Below are positions 10,058 through 21,010 of a stretch of 64,000 nucleotides of DNA, piece by piece (the first letter of the stretch is position 1; the number at the start of each line of letters is the position of its first letter). The stretch is from Setoptus koraiensis (taxonomy: Eukaryota > Arthropoda): NCBI GenBank assembly GCA_048013815.1, contig CM106585.1, forward strand, positions 5,642,001-5,706,000, read 5' to 3'. The translations under genes and the position numbers were made by a program. Below the pieces are notes generated by a model. It was not told the origin of the DNA and ran no database searches. It saw only the letters and a program-made list of their open reading frames with translations.

Positions 10058-12136
10058 GACTAAAAGGTTAGATGATGCTGATGATGTTGGTGATATTGAT
10101 AATGGTGATAATGATGGTGAATTGATGCGCTCATCTGAGATTAAGGATAATCAAGATTGCTCCATGTGAACAAGTGTGATTATGATATTTATCGATTGAG
10201 TGTCGATAGAATAAATGCCTGGTATAATTTAGTGTTGACGTATGGTACATAACATATTTGTTTTGTACCCGACTATAAGTGTGTTTGATTTCAGTTTAGT
10301 TCTTAAAAATAATCAATTTTTTTTATTGTTCGAATTTGTCATGATCCCGCGAATGCTCATAAGTATTAACGTGGGTCAGGTGCCAATTAGTAGGATTTTG
10401 CAGATGTTATTATTAATTTTGCGTGTGTTTGCATTCAGTGATTTTGGCTGGTTGTTGATTTCTCATAATCTCAGTAATGTAATAACAATGATATAAATAA
10501 TCGAATCATCGTATCTATACAATTAATAGCAATAATAATAATGGGTCGACTATTTTATTTTTATTGTTGATCCCTCAATGATATGGCTCTTAGTTGCAGT
10601 AAGGATAGTGGTATCAATGATGTTGATAATAGTAGTAAAGATAATAATTGCATGTTATCATTTTCTCCTAATTAGTAATGATTAATAAAGTAATTTATAA
10701 TTAAAATATTTGATTGTTACTATTAATAATAATGATGATAATGATATGAAGAAGTTACATATATAATAGTGCGTATACATGATTATTATTGAAAGAAAAC
10801 AATCTCTAATTTTATGTAGGGGGCAAGAGGCGTGGCTGGTACAAACGATCTCGCGCGGGCAGAGGGTATTCGTGGATTCGCGATATGTGTGCGGTACATG
10901 TGCCTACAGCTTTCAGTAACGAGCCTCTGCTAGATTTTGTTCTCGGGAATACCCAACCCGCACAACAAACTGTTATATGGGTGTGTCTGTTGTCATATTG
11001 ACCGCAATCTATATGTTATTTTCTTCTTTTAGAGACCCATCGCATTCAACCTTTTTTATCCGCATCTCTCGTCGCTTGTGAGATTAACATAAATCGGTGC
11101 GCTCTGGTCTGTATAATACAGCACTTGCAAGCGCACTAATAAGCGCAAACATAATTACAACAAAATATATCGCCCACATAATATATTAGTGCGTTCCTTA
11201 CGTAGCTTTTCAATGCAGAATATCGCCTACAATACTGTTAAGATTAAAGGCAGGAAAATCGATGTGAGAAAAATGGCGCCTGTTTATACAAAACAAAACT
11301 GTAGCCACAAATATGGTATAAATTACTTCTTTCTGTCATTATCAAATATACAGGACCATTCTACTCTATTTATCCCCATTGATATGTAAATAACATCAGA
11401 TCAGGATTTAGGCTGGCGAAGTAGATACAATGTAGATATTCAAAGAGACACTCACATACACAGGAATTAGTACTAGTCTCTTGGAAATGCCGTAGGAGAG
11501 ACCAAAGAAAAACAACAATAATAATAACAACAAACAAATATACGCTCATGATTATCATAACAATGGTGTTAGTCCCGATATAGATAGAGACACTCCTGAC
11601 ATAACGAGTGTAGCTGTCTGTGTGATAGTATCGTCGGATACAGGAGCCAAAAATTTTTAGTGAACCTGAAACTTGTTGTTTTGTATCGAATATAATCAAC
11701 TTATTCCATCTATAGATTGCTATTATTGTTATGTTTAGCTGAACCAATAATGCACGCAACAAATACATGATAAGCGCCACCACCACCGAGACAAATTCAC
11801 TTTGCGTTCGTTAGGAATGACAAAACAACAATGAAATTCGATGCTGGAGTTTGAATAAAATCTCACACATATCAGTGAAAATAAAGTAACTACAAGCGAA
11901 ACAAGATAAGGACGCTAACTTGTTAGTGATCGACCATGTGTGGGTTAATTCTATGTACAAAGACAAAAGACTGCGATACTATTACAACCGATTTGGTCGC
12001 CGGTCACCAGTTACACAATTAAACAGATTTGTTTCAAGTCAACTCAGTTGATCATATTCGAAAAGACGATTCCAGAGAAACCTCAATATCTAATTCTCCA
12101 CCATCTTCAAATTCACCTCACTCTGTGTCCAGTCAG
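10058..12136. other. AT-rich intergenic region
   Basis: Upstream region of MAU2 and then of the ML gene. Much is simple AT-rich sequence with ATT/AAT and GAT/GATG runs (10070-10120, 10520-10560, 10620-10745). A GC-rich block with inverted pairing is listed separately (about 10820-10965). A 138-codon hydrophobic frame on the minus strand (11370-11786) cannot be tied to any family and is not called as a gene. Confidence 0.5.
10855..10961. other. Possible structured RNA element (long-range stem)
   Basis: Within AT-rich sequence, a GC-rich block about 150 bp long begins near 10818. The arms GCGGG (10855-10859) plus GGGTATTC (10864-10871) pair with GAATACCC (10947-10954) plus CCCGC (10957-10961), giving 8+5 bp around a small internal loop and closing a 75-nt interior. 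Extra AGAGGC/GCCTCT and CAGAGG/CCTCTG pairings are possible. I compared it from memory with RNase P, MRP, SRP and vault RNAs; the diagnostic motifs, such as GAAAGTCC of MRP, are missing. Strand and identity are unknown. Confidence 0.3.
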
Positions 12137-12144
12137 TATAAGAG
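12137..12144 (+). promoter_or_regulatory. Probable TATA box of the ML/NPC2 gene
   Basis: TATAAGAG 97 bp before the start codon. Transcription would begin near 12165-12170, giving a 5' UTR of about 65 bases. This fits a regulated, tissue-specific secreted-protein gene. Confidence 0.4.
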
Positions 12145-12233
12145 ACCAAGCGTCTAATAAAAAGATCTTCTAACATTCATATAAATTAACATAACTCGAC
12201 GAAACGAAAGACAATAGAACAACATCGATCAGA

Positions 12234-12921
12234 ATGAATGTTAATCATGTTTCAGTATTGTTAGCAGCGGTTTACATCGTCTGTATATCATCAATACAAG
12301 TGCAGGCTTTCATAGTAGACAATTGCAGTAAGTTTAAGCTTGTAATCTTATATACAACACTCAACTAATTTCCTATCTCAAATGGAATTTAAAATAATTC
12401 ACACACATTGTTTACTCCCAACCCAGATAAAGATTCGAACAGCGCTCTCGCAAAGTTGGGCCAAATCACTATAAATGGTTGTGGTCAAAGCACCGACGCT
12501 CAAAATGCTAGTTGCATAATGGAACGTGGAACAAACATGTCCATAGGTGTCGAGTTTGTACCAAGTAAGTATCTGATGATTTCAACTGTATAAAGTTCTA
12601 TCAATGAACATCATTACTAACAACTATCCTCCTCCGATCTTTACAGCAACCGCATTAGAATCTGTCCGGGTCAAAATATCAGGAAAAATACACGGTGTCC
12701 CACTACCTTTCCCCGTTCGTCCGGATGAAGCATGCGGAAACTATGGACTAGTATGCCCCTTGAAACCAAACGAGAATGCCTCATTCAAAATGTTGCTGCC
12801 TGTGTTGCGATCGTACCCCAAGTTGCATGTTGATGTTGTATTGGAATTGAGAGATCCATCAAAGAAGACTATTGTGTGCCTAACTTTTCCCGCCGATATC
12901 AAAGACAAATTAGTGCATTAA
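12234..12921 (+). CDS. Secreted NPC2-like ML-domain lipid-binding protein
   Basis: CDS join(12234..12327, 12427..12564, 12647..12921), 168 aa. Both introns are GT-AG with phase 1 then phase 1 (…TGC A|AT…, …CCA A|CA…). Residues 1-~25 are a signal peptide ending near VQA. The mature part has the ML (MD-2-related lipid recognition) fold with six cysteines: DNC, NGC, SC, AC, VC and IVC, in the order that forms the three disulfides of NPC2. The central GVPLPFPV and the C-terminal KKTIVCLTFPADI are typical of the family. Members bind sterols or other hydrophobic ligands in a cavity; mite group 2 allergens and arthropod NPC2 chemosensory carriers belong here. Length (~143 aa mature) is normal. Ligand and tissue cannot be inferred. 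Poly(A) signal at 13110-13115. Confidence 0.87.
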
Positions 12922-13109
12922 TATATTAATCAATCGACTTGTTCAAATCAAAGATAGCCGAATCAAGGAAAGAAAGCACGAATTCTGCTTGTTAACCATG
13001 TCACATCCGTTACGGATATCTTTTACTTTCAGACAATTGTTATGTACAAAAGTTGTTAATCTTGTAGTTCAGCAACCGTGTCGTGCACGAAGACGCTCAA
13101 CCAATGTTA

Positions 13110-13115
13110 AATAAA
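13110..13115 (+). terminator. Poly(A) signal of the ML/NPC2 gene
   Basis: AATAAA 189 bp after the stop codon of the ML-domain gene, the first canonical signal downstream. Confidence 0.45.
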
Positions 13116-15569
13116 TCAACGCTGCAACAACAAGTTTGCCGTTATCTGTTACATTACTTAGCAATTCACTAAACCTATTGCTTGAGCGCCATAGATGAGC
13201 TATATTCTTTTTCCTAGTGGGCTCTCGATTCATAGAGCGAGGTTGACTTGGTGTGATGTTGTTTTCGGAGGCTAGTGTAGAGAGGGGTATATCACAATTG
13301 ATTTTTTTATTTTTTATAGAAATCACAGATACATTCTATAAGTCCGCAAATGCCTACGCATATTAGGCTAGAAATAAGTTGAATTGATTACACGTCCAAA
13401 AGAACAATAGCATTAGACAACTGTCAATGCAAACAAACAGCCAGGCAGACAGGTGTCATTGTTGGCGAGCTAGCACTTTTGAGTCCGACTAACGGGGCAA
13501 AGTTGGTCCCATTGAGCAGATGCGACAACTATAGCACTGGGGATAACAAAGCAGCCATTTCAAATAGTTACCGTCTGTCACAATTTCTATTTTCATAAGC
13601 TTGAGAGAGTAGACAGTTAAGATGAGAAGTGTTCCAATGGAGTCACAGCAGGTATTATTATAGCTTTATGGAAACTATTAACTCGAGCTGCGTATGATAT
13701 TTTGGATCATTGAGCGTCACTGAAAAATGCCAGGAGGAGAGCTTCCAAAAACAACAACATTGAGACTTGTACATTGTTAGGCGAATCAAGGTGATTCTCG
13801 TAATTCGATTGATAGTTGTTATTATCTAACAGTCAATCATGTGATAGTTTCATTGATATTCAACTAATGATTGAAACAAACCGGTGTTGTACGCCAATTA
13901 TTGCACCAATATAGCAATATATTGGTAGCTATATTATATAGCCTATATAGATACTTTTTGCAACCTGTTTTTTTTTTTTGAGAAACAACGAGTTTTTCAT
14001 TTCGTCGTTGTATACCAACAGCCCCTGTATCTGCAACCAATCGATTGGACGAATTGCATGGATACAACGCATCAAAACACCATGTTGATTTGGATAAACA
14101 TCGACAGTTGTGGATAAATGTGGATGGATGTGGATAGATGGGGCAAGGTGTATGTGTTGTTATCCGACGATGTTTTGGTTCGTCTCGTCTGGATAGAGAG
14201 GAGCAAAGGCACGAAAGAAAGGCAAGCACTTCAATTCGGCAGTCGGTGCGGTTGGGGTAACAACAGGAATGAAAATGCGTCGCATTTCGTTCATTCTGTC
14301 ACCTGAGATCGACCTCCAACTAAGACTCTTGAATGGCATCATCATTCACGAGAGATAATTCAAATCGCGATTTTGAGTGCTTCTCAACTGGTCGCCAACA
14401 AAGGATTGCGACAGGCAGACATTTGCAGCAGCAGCAGCAGCGAGTCAACGAGCCATTCCTAGCCACTATTTTAGTTGTTGTTGTTGTTGACATTGTTAAC
14501 TTTTACAAGCATGCTCACGCGTATTAATTATTTGTCAACTTTATGTAATAACATTCGCATTCATTCATTTTTATCTGTTTGCGAACGGCAAAGACTTGTC
14601 GCTTGACACTGAAGTACCCAAACGAGTGTGCCTACACGATGATGCCCACTAACAAGTATTTGTTGTCATTATGAGCAGTTGAGGAAATGTAATATAATGA
14701 GGATAGACAAGAATAGAGACAGGGTTAATTGGCGCTGATGATATTACGTCGCGTTATTATCAACTCGCCAATCTTTCGTCGTTGCTGCCGCAACAATCTC
14801 TTGTCGTTGCTACTGCAACAATCTTGGGCTGTGGCGAGAGCGCTCAGAGAGGCCGCCGCAAGCAACAAGTGCCGGCAGTCTCGCTGGCCAGCTGACTCTG
14901 ACATAGCCACAAGACACAATTTCACTTTTCGAGCAGCTCAATTTACTCGAATAGCTCGAGCTTCTGTCCGCCCACTCGCCGCTATGAACAATGGGGGGCA
15001 CTATTAATAGAATAAAGAGAATTTAAATTGTGAGAGATGACACGTCTTGCTAATTGTCCATTGTGTGATACTCTGGCAACTTGCGAGTCGCAGTTGCTTG
15101 TGTGTCGGGCGATGTTTACCGTTGCGAGGCGCGCTCGATGCAACGAAATGCAGCCAGCAGGCAATTGTCAGACAATCACAAATGGCGGTGATGTTTGCGC
15201 CGGCGATTATCTCCCGTTTGAGCCGCGTCGTCGACGCGGCCCGAGCACGTCATACAATGATAATCGCATGCGTTCGGTATCACCATTATGCCATTACGAC
15301 ATTACGACATTACGACTTTGCCACTTTGCCACTTTGCGAGGCCATTTGTTGTGCGCCGGTTGCCGTCATCGGACGCCCCTTGGCACCGTCATTAGCTCGC
15401 CATCAACCGGCACTAAGTGAGTGGTAACTACGTCGGCACTAATTACACAATTCATCTCGCAGTTCGTTGGGCACCGGGGCTGACTGGCACCGCTGACACC
15501 GACCAGCGGCCACAGGCCGCCTTTGGTCGCTCGCTGATCGCGTCTCGCCGCTCACCTGTTCGATTGTTG

Positions 15570-15670
15570 CTGTCGTCGTTGTTGTTGCCGTTGTTGTTGT
15601 TGCTGCTGTTGCTGCCGTCGTTGTTGTTGTTGTTGCCGTTGTTGGTGTTGTTGTTGCTGTTGTTGTTGGG
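15570..15670. repeat. GTT/GCT triplet array
   Basis: About 100 bp of interrupted TTG/CTG triplets with CCG and TCG variants. It translates as poly-Leu or poly-Cys in different plus frames and poly-Gln/Asn on the minus strand, with no sign that any frame is a gene. Confidence 0.75.
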
Positions 15671-15770
15671 ATGCTGCGAGCCGCATCTCCGGCAACAAGG
15701 CAGCGCTCACTGGCTTGCTATTATTACATTCACAGGGCTCACAGCATCGCCATTCACAACAATTGCGCGA

Positions 15771-15845
15771 CTGTTGCCGCTGTTGTTGTTGCCGCTGTTG
15801 TTGTTGCCGCTGTCGTTGTTGTTGTTGTCGTTGTTGTTGTTGTGG
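15771..15845. repeat. TTG/CTG triplet array
   Basis: Second triplet array of the same type 100 bp downstream, built of GCTGTTGTTGTTGCC-like 15-bp units followed by TTG runs. Confidence 0.7.
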
Positions 15846-16597
15846 CGTGCACTGGACACAGCCTCACAAATTATGTTGTTGTCATGTAATTTGTGACGCG
15901 GCCAGCCAGCCAGTCGGCCGGTTAGCCACACACAAAAGCTGCATCGTTTGATTGCGCCGTGGACCGTGGACGCTCTCAAAGGTTGTGCACACGACCAGCG
16001 AGCCGGCGAGCTAATGGCAGTTTGATTGGTGGCCGGCTCGGCTGGGATAAAATAATAATAGCAATAATAATAGCGATCCCTGCTGTCGGTGTTGGCTGCC
16101 ATTTGGGCAGCATGGACCGACAGCAGCGACCAATTACAAACAGCCGACGGACAAAACAGGCCACCGATCGGACGTGATAGACGGCCAGCCAAAGAATGGC
16201 CGATCACGGCCAGCACGGATGACTACGTGTCTCTCCCCATCGTGGAGACTCTATTGCCCACTTTAAATGCCCACTTGTGGCCGGGGAGAGCGACTAAGTA
16301 AAAGAGCGACTTTAAACGCTGTCGTCGTTGTTGTTGGTGTTGTTGTTGTTGGTGTTGGTGTTGTCGTTCTTTCGGCCGGTTCGTTCTTTTCGATTTGTGT
16401 GTCCGTTGGCAGCCGTTGCGTTCGCACACGGCCATCGTGTGGCCGCGCTGGTATTGCGCAACAGCGGCCGCGGCTCGATTCGAAATGCCAAGGGTCGCTT
16501 CTTTTCTAATTTAGTCTCTCCAGCGGTTGCAGTGGCAATCTCAAGCACCACTAGTCACACAACAAGCCTTGCGCTGGCAACGTTTTGTATTAGACAA

Positions 16598-16655
16598 CAG
16601 CAACAACAGCAACAACAGCGACGGCAACAACGACAGCAACATCGACAGCAACAAG
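16598..16655. repeat. CAA/CAG triplet array
   Basis: CAACAG-type array in the orientation opposite to the neighbouring TTG/CTG arrays, with CGA interruptions. Confidence 0.65.
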
Positions 16656-16694
16656 TTGTTTGCAACCGCCGCCGTCAGCTGATGAGCAGCCAGC

Positions 16695-16762
16695 GAGTCT
16701 CTGGCAGAGAGTCTCTGGCAGGGATTCGCTGGCAGAGAGTCGCTGGCAGATAGTCGCTGGCA
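16695..16762. repeat. 14-bp minisatellite, unit CAGAGAGTCTCTGG
   Basis: Four to five degenerate copies of a 14-bp unit whose core AGAGAGTCTCT is itself palindromic, followed 9 bp later by a (CA)11 run at 16771-16792. Confidence 0.7.
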
Positions 16763-17297
16763 AACGAAGGCACACACACACACACACACACAGCTAACAG
16801 CTATGTGTGGTTACGTCATGTAAACGTTAGCATAATCACATTGAGCGTCATCGGCGTCATCGTGGCAAGATATTCTTTATTCTTTTTTCCGTTTTCTTCG
16901 TTCAATCTCGGCGGCGGCGGTGGCGCTCGCACGGCGATGATAGTGGCATTAACAGTGGCGCTGGCAGTGCCAATGGCAGCAGCGCGATTCAAGGCGCTTC
17001 ACTGAGCGCCGAGTGCAATTTTTTGCACTCGATGCCTGCCGATCTGCTCTTTTGATACCGACCTCTCCTTCGATTTGACAAGCCACGCTCACACAAACGT
17101 TTCGTCGTCGTTTCTATTTGCGCTGGCTCCGGCAGACAGTGTTTGCCAAACGCACACTCGCCGAGAACGGACGCAGAGTTATGCAACTAGTTGCGAGTTA
17201 TTACGACAAGCGATATCAGCGACACCAGCAACAGCGACGCCAATAGCAAGCGGCAACATCGCGAGATCGTGTTTTGGTTGCTGGCGAGCAGTCCTTC

Positions 17298-17356
17298 ACA
17301 GTTTGTCAGTTTGCCAGTTTGTCAGTCTGCCAGTTTGCCAGTTTGCCAGTTTGCCA
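17298..17356. repeat. 8-bp minisatellite, unit AGTTTGCC
   Basis: Seven tandem copies of an 8-bp unit, varying between AGTTTGTC, AGTTTGCC and AGTCTGCC. Confidence 0.75.
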
Positions 17357-17499
17357 ATCGCGTCAACGGGCCCGGCACAAACCGGCGAAAATCGCTCAGG
17401 CGCCCAATAGGATATCATCAGCAGCGAGTGCGATCTAAGAGAGACAGGCGATCTAAAATCGCTCATTTTTGCTCTAATAGCGCCACAATTGAGCCAACA

Positions 17500-17566
17500 A
17501 CGCAACAAGTGATTACGCCAATAACGCAACAAGCGATTACGCAAATAACGCAACAAGCGCAATAAC
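17500..17566. repeat. 24-bp tandem repeat
   Basis: Nearly three copies of a 24-bp unit based on ACGCAACAAGCGATTACGCA, ending 271 bp before the TMEM135 start codon. Confidence 0.7.
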
Positions 17567-17836
17567 GCTCAACAGTAACATGCAAAAATGTGTCAACATG
17601 TCGCAGTGAGATTAGCAACGTCTCTAGTCGCTCCAATTGTGCAAATAAGCAAAAAGAAAAGTTTCGCTCCGCTGGCCTCATTGTTGTCCGATGTGATGCT
17701 ACTCGTTCAGCAGACCAGTTTGTATCAGCAAGCGATTTGCATTTAGTTTAGTCAGCGTCGTCGTCGTCGTCGTCGTTAGAGCAACAGCGACACAACTCAC
17801 AGTGACTCATCAACCAACATACAACCCGCAAACACC

Positions 17837-20077
17837 ATGCCAACGATACTTAGCCGCTTGGCTAGACGCGTCGAAGTGTGGTCATTCAAATATAATTGCT
17901 ATGAGGCGGTGCACCCGTGGACGCCCTTCTGCTCCGACGGCGCCCTCGACATTGGCTCCACGGTGTTCGTGGAGGCCGTCAAACTGTACACCCCCCTTTA
18001 CCTGGTAAGGCCAGCCTATTACTATTAATTGTCTACCAGCGCCATTCACGTGACTGACAAATTTCAACCTCGCAAACCTCAATCAATTTCAGCGACTAAT
18101 CGTTGTCACAAAACTCTCAAATTCACTCTTGTCAAATTAGTTTTCTCAATTCATGCGCCGCAGGTACGACGCCAACAGCTTCAAGGAGACGGGCCTCTCG
18201 ATAGTGCGCTCCACGTCGTTCATATCGACCAATGCCTACTTTGCCATCCTGTTCTTTTGCTCATCGCAGTAAGTAGATTTTTTAGAGTTTTTTCTAGAGT
18301 TTTTCTCGGGGTCCGCATCCGAGTTTCGTCTGTCAGAGGCGCCGAGTTTCGTCTGTCAGAGGCGCCGAGTTTCGTCTGTCAGAGGCGCCGAGTTTCGTCT
18401 GTCTGGAGCGCCGAGAGCACGGTGCAAGCTGCCAACACGATACGCAATCGCAATCGCTGACGCTATTCGCGCGTGAATACTAATAATAATATTTTATTAT
18501 TATATTGTTTCGTCCGCAGAAGGTTGACCGGCAAGTTTTACTACTATTTCGCCGCCTACTTACCAGGTGAGTACCGGTTGTTGCAAAGGAACTCGACACA
18601 ACTGGCTTCAACTGGAGACAAAATTTCAACAAAAAACTAATTATCAATAACTAATCATCATATTTAAACGTGCCGACCAATTCGACTGAATAAAACGGGC
18701 AGCTTTCGTCGCCAGTGCCATGGCCATCCTGATTGAGAGGCCGATGCGGCGCTCCTCGCTGGCATTTTACGTGGCCAACATTGCCACCGAGACCCTGTTC
18801 CGGATAGCCGTGGCCAGGGGCACCATCAAGGCGGTCAACAATGGCCAGGTGTACATATTTACCATCTCCATGGCGGTCATAATGATGCTGGCCAAAAAGA
18901 ACGGCTTCGAGGACGATCCGTTGAGCACCGCCATCCGCTTGGTGGTGGGCGCCGAGGAGGCCCGGCCCAGGCGGCCCAGGACAATGAAAAGTGATGAGCA
19001 CATTTGCGACCAGCAGCAATCAGCGGCAGCAGCAGCACAATTACAGTTACATAATAACAATGCTGCCCAACAACAACAACAACAACAACAGACAAGCACT
19101 AGTGAGACAGCAAGCGAACGAAAGTCATTGGACACATTAGGCAACAACACAACACAACACAACCAACATTTCATTATTCGGCTCAAAAATACCATAATGA
19201 CCCTGTTAAATGCTCAACACAAACTGTGTCCACATCAACATTTAGGCTCTTGCGTTTATTATATATTTAGGTCTAGCTTTAGGAGCTTTCTCATCGGTTA
19301 CCTGGGACAATTGTCGCTGAAATTGCTAACTAGATCCTATGTGATTGTTAGAAATCCCTCCATGATCGTCACTATGGCAACGCAACGCTCCGTGTTGAAT
19401 CTGGGCCTATTCTTGTCAACATTCACAACCCTATACAAGCTGACCAGTTGCGCGCTCCGCTGGACCACAAACACCTCTAGCGCCACCAATTGTTTTATCG
19501 CCAGCTTGGTGGCCGGCCCGGCCATGCTCATATACCCCTCGTCCACCATAAGCCTCTACGTCATGTGGAAGTGCCTCGAGGTAAGTCGAAACAGCCGCCG
19601 ACTCACCATTTCGAAAAATCTAATTCCCGTCCGCTAATGACCCCGCCAACTAATTACCGATAATTTGCTCCGCCCTTCAACTGCCCGCCCCAACCGACCG
19701 CCCGCCCGTCGAATCACCGACCGACCGCCTCACCCGACCAGGCGCTGTTCCACGAGGCCGTGCGACGGGGCCTCATCAGGCACAAGAACCTGTTCATCAT
19801 ATTCTTGTACGCAATATCAACCAGTCAACTGTTTTACTCGGCCATTTTGGACCCCAGATACATGAAATCGAGCTACATGTCATTCTTGGATCGCATGAGC
19901 GACCACAGATTGCACCAGCTCAACAGGTCCGTTTTGGACGTTTTCGGCACGGACGCCTCATCCGGCTACGAGGACTATTTTCCTAATCTTCATCCAAAGT
20001 TTATGTCGACCGCCTTCCAGGAATCCATTTGGATATGGCTGCTGGAGAACAAATTCTCGCCCAATTACATAAGATGA
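17837..20077 (+). CDS. TMEM135: TMEM135 (PMP52), peroxisomal/mitochondrial membrane protein
   Basis: CDS as I splice it: join(17837..18004, 18141..18268, 18520..18566, 18703..19580, 19742..20077), 518 aa. TMEM135 family members are Tim17-like multi-pass proteins linked to peroxisome and mitochondrial dynamics, lipid storage and intracellular cholesterol transport. Exon 1 has NCYEAVHPW and KLYTPLYL, matching human NCYEIGHTW and KIYAPLYL. The exon-2 acceptor was chosen at 18140 because the next acceptor breaks the frame, while this one gives FSQFMRRRYD against human IAAILRKRKLD. Exon 4 has MAILIERP, NIATETLFR and VARGTIKAV, and exon 5 has VLDVFGTDAS (human VLDVFGTGAS). About 55 residues (~212-265) rich in Gln, Asn and Ala are inserted in the middle cytosolic loop, explaining the length against human 458 aa. 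Poly(A) signal at 20246-20251. Confidence 0.88.
18321..18412. repeat. 23-bp tandem repeat in TMEM135 intron 2
   Basis: Four exact-length units of 23 bp (18321, 18344, 18367, 18390) starting GAGTTTCGTCTGTC and ending GGCGCC; the first three are identical and the fourth differs in a few bases. It lies in the second intron of TMEM135. Confidence 0.85.
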
Positions 20078-20245
20078 CCAAGCGCTTGACCGTGCTGCGA
20101 AAAACGTGATGCCCAGTTAAACACCGATTAGCTTTTTGAGGGCGCCCATGTTTTTGAGGGCTGGCCACCATCGCTCGCGTGCCTGTTCAACCGATTGACG
20201 AGATTGCGAGTGCAAAAACATTTCGAAACAAGCATCGCCCAATGC

Positions 20246-20251
20246 AATAAA
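20246..20251 (+). terminator. Poly(A) signal of TMEM135
   Basis: AATAAA 169 bp after the stop codon. Confidence 0.45.
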
Positions 20252-20844
20252 CAAATACCAAAGGTGATGGAATAATAATGGCGATTTCTTTTCTTTCATT
20301 TCAATTGATTGAGTCCGAGATCTCACTCACCTGTTGACTTGTGTTGACCGCGTGCGGCTCGTGGCGGCCCCATTTTATATCCGCTCTTGCCCGATCCAAT
20401 TCGAGCAATGTCAACCAAGCAATCGTGATCGGATTCGGGCCACACTCACATTTCGTTCTGACGCAGCACTGCCAAAAATTTGTCAGCATCCAAACATGCT
20501 CGTGACAGAGAAACGTTTTGAATATACACGATTCCGAGTAGTGATTCACTAGTAGTGAAAACCGAAAAATCTGACGTTTCGATCTCACAGAAACCGATTC
20601 TGAGTAGTTAGTTCAGCATCCATCTCGTTCTCTCCATTTATGACTGACTACTAGTCAGTGACTAGAAAGCGTGAGTTTCTGTAACGCCCGCACGAGATGC
20701 CACCGGCAACTGTTCGACCGGAAGTGCAAACTTCGGCCAAGAGATAATCCGCGTTGCCGCAAAACTGTCTCGTGCATGGGGGCGAATTGCATAACATGCA
20801 ATAGTGATTAAATTATAGTGGTGACGTAACATTCATTGGAACAA
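20252..20844. other. Intergenic with short perfect palindromes
   Basis: Between the 3' ends of two convergent genes. It holds a perfect 15-nt palindrome (20545-20559) and a perfect 17-nt palindrome (20643-20659), plus a direct repeat CGATTC(C/T)GAGTAG at about 20530 and 20594. No coding exon recognised. Confidence 0.6.
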
Positions 20845-20850
20845 TTTATT
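20845..20850 (-). terminator. Poly(A) signal of the 21.0-22.4 kb secreted-protein gene
   Basis: AATAAA on the minus strand, about 160 bp beyond the stop at 21011. It supports the minus-strand frame, rather than the overlapping plus-strand ones, as the real gene. Confidence 0.45.
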
Positions 20851-21010
20851 GTACACTGTAACTAGTCGACTATTTACACAAATATTTACATCGCGCAACT
20901 CGCACGCACTTTCCGGCCCGCCGAGCACTATCGCCATAGCGATGCGTTCATGCGGCGAGCCACCATAGTTCCGGCGCGCGCGTTCGCGATATCGGGATGT
21001 TGTGGGTTGT

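Larger units (their letters stand above)
13116..17836. other. Intergenic; AT-rich to 14 kb, then GC- and repeat-rich
   Basis: No gene recognised. From about 14.2 kb the composition shifts to GC-rich. The many overlapping frames here (for example 15047-15427, 15417-15896, 16328-16753) are products of triplet arrays and read as low-complexity Leu, Val, Ala, Cys or Gln runs depending on frame. It presumably holds 5' regulatory sequence of TMEM135. Repeats are listed separately. Confidence 0.55.

Noticed and set aside
10818-10965. RNase MRP or RNase P RNA
   Set aside because: A GGGCAGAG-like word recalls MRP RNA, but the GAAAGTCC core and the overall layout are missing.
11370-11786. 138-codon hydrophobic minus-strand frame
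   Set aside because: Longer than expected in AT-rich DNA and rich in Val/Ile, but no family resemblance, no splice partner and no poly(A) or start context; kept only as a remark.
15047-16753. Many overlapping plus-strand frames of 100-160 codons
   Set aside because: They are translations of triplet arrays and GC-rich repeats, open in several frames at once, with no domain.
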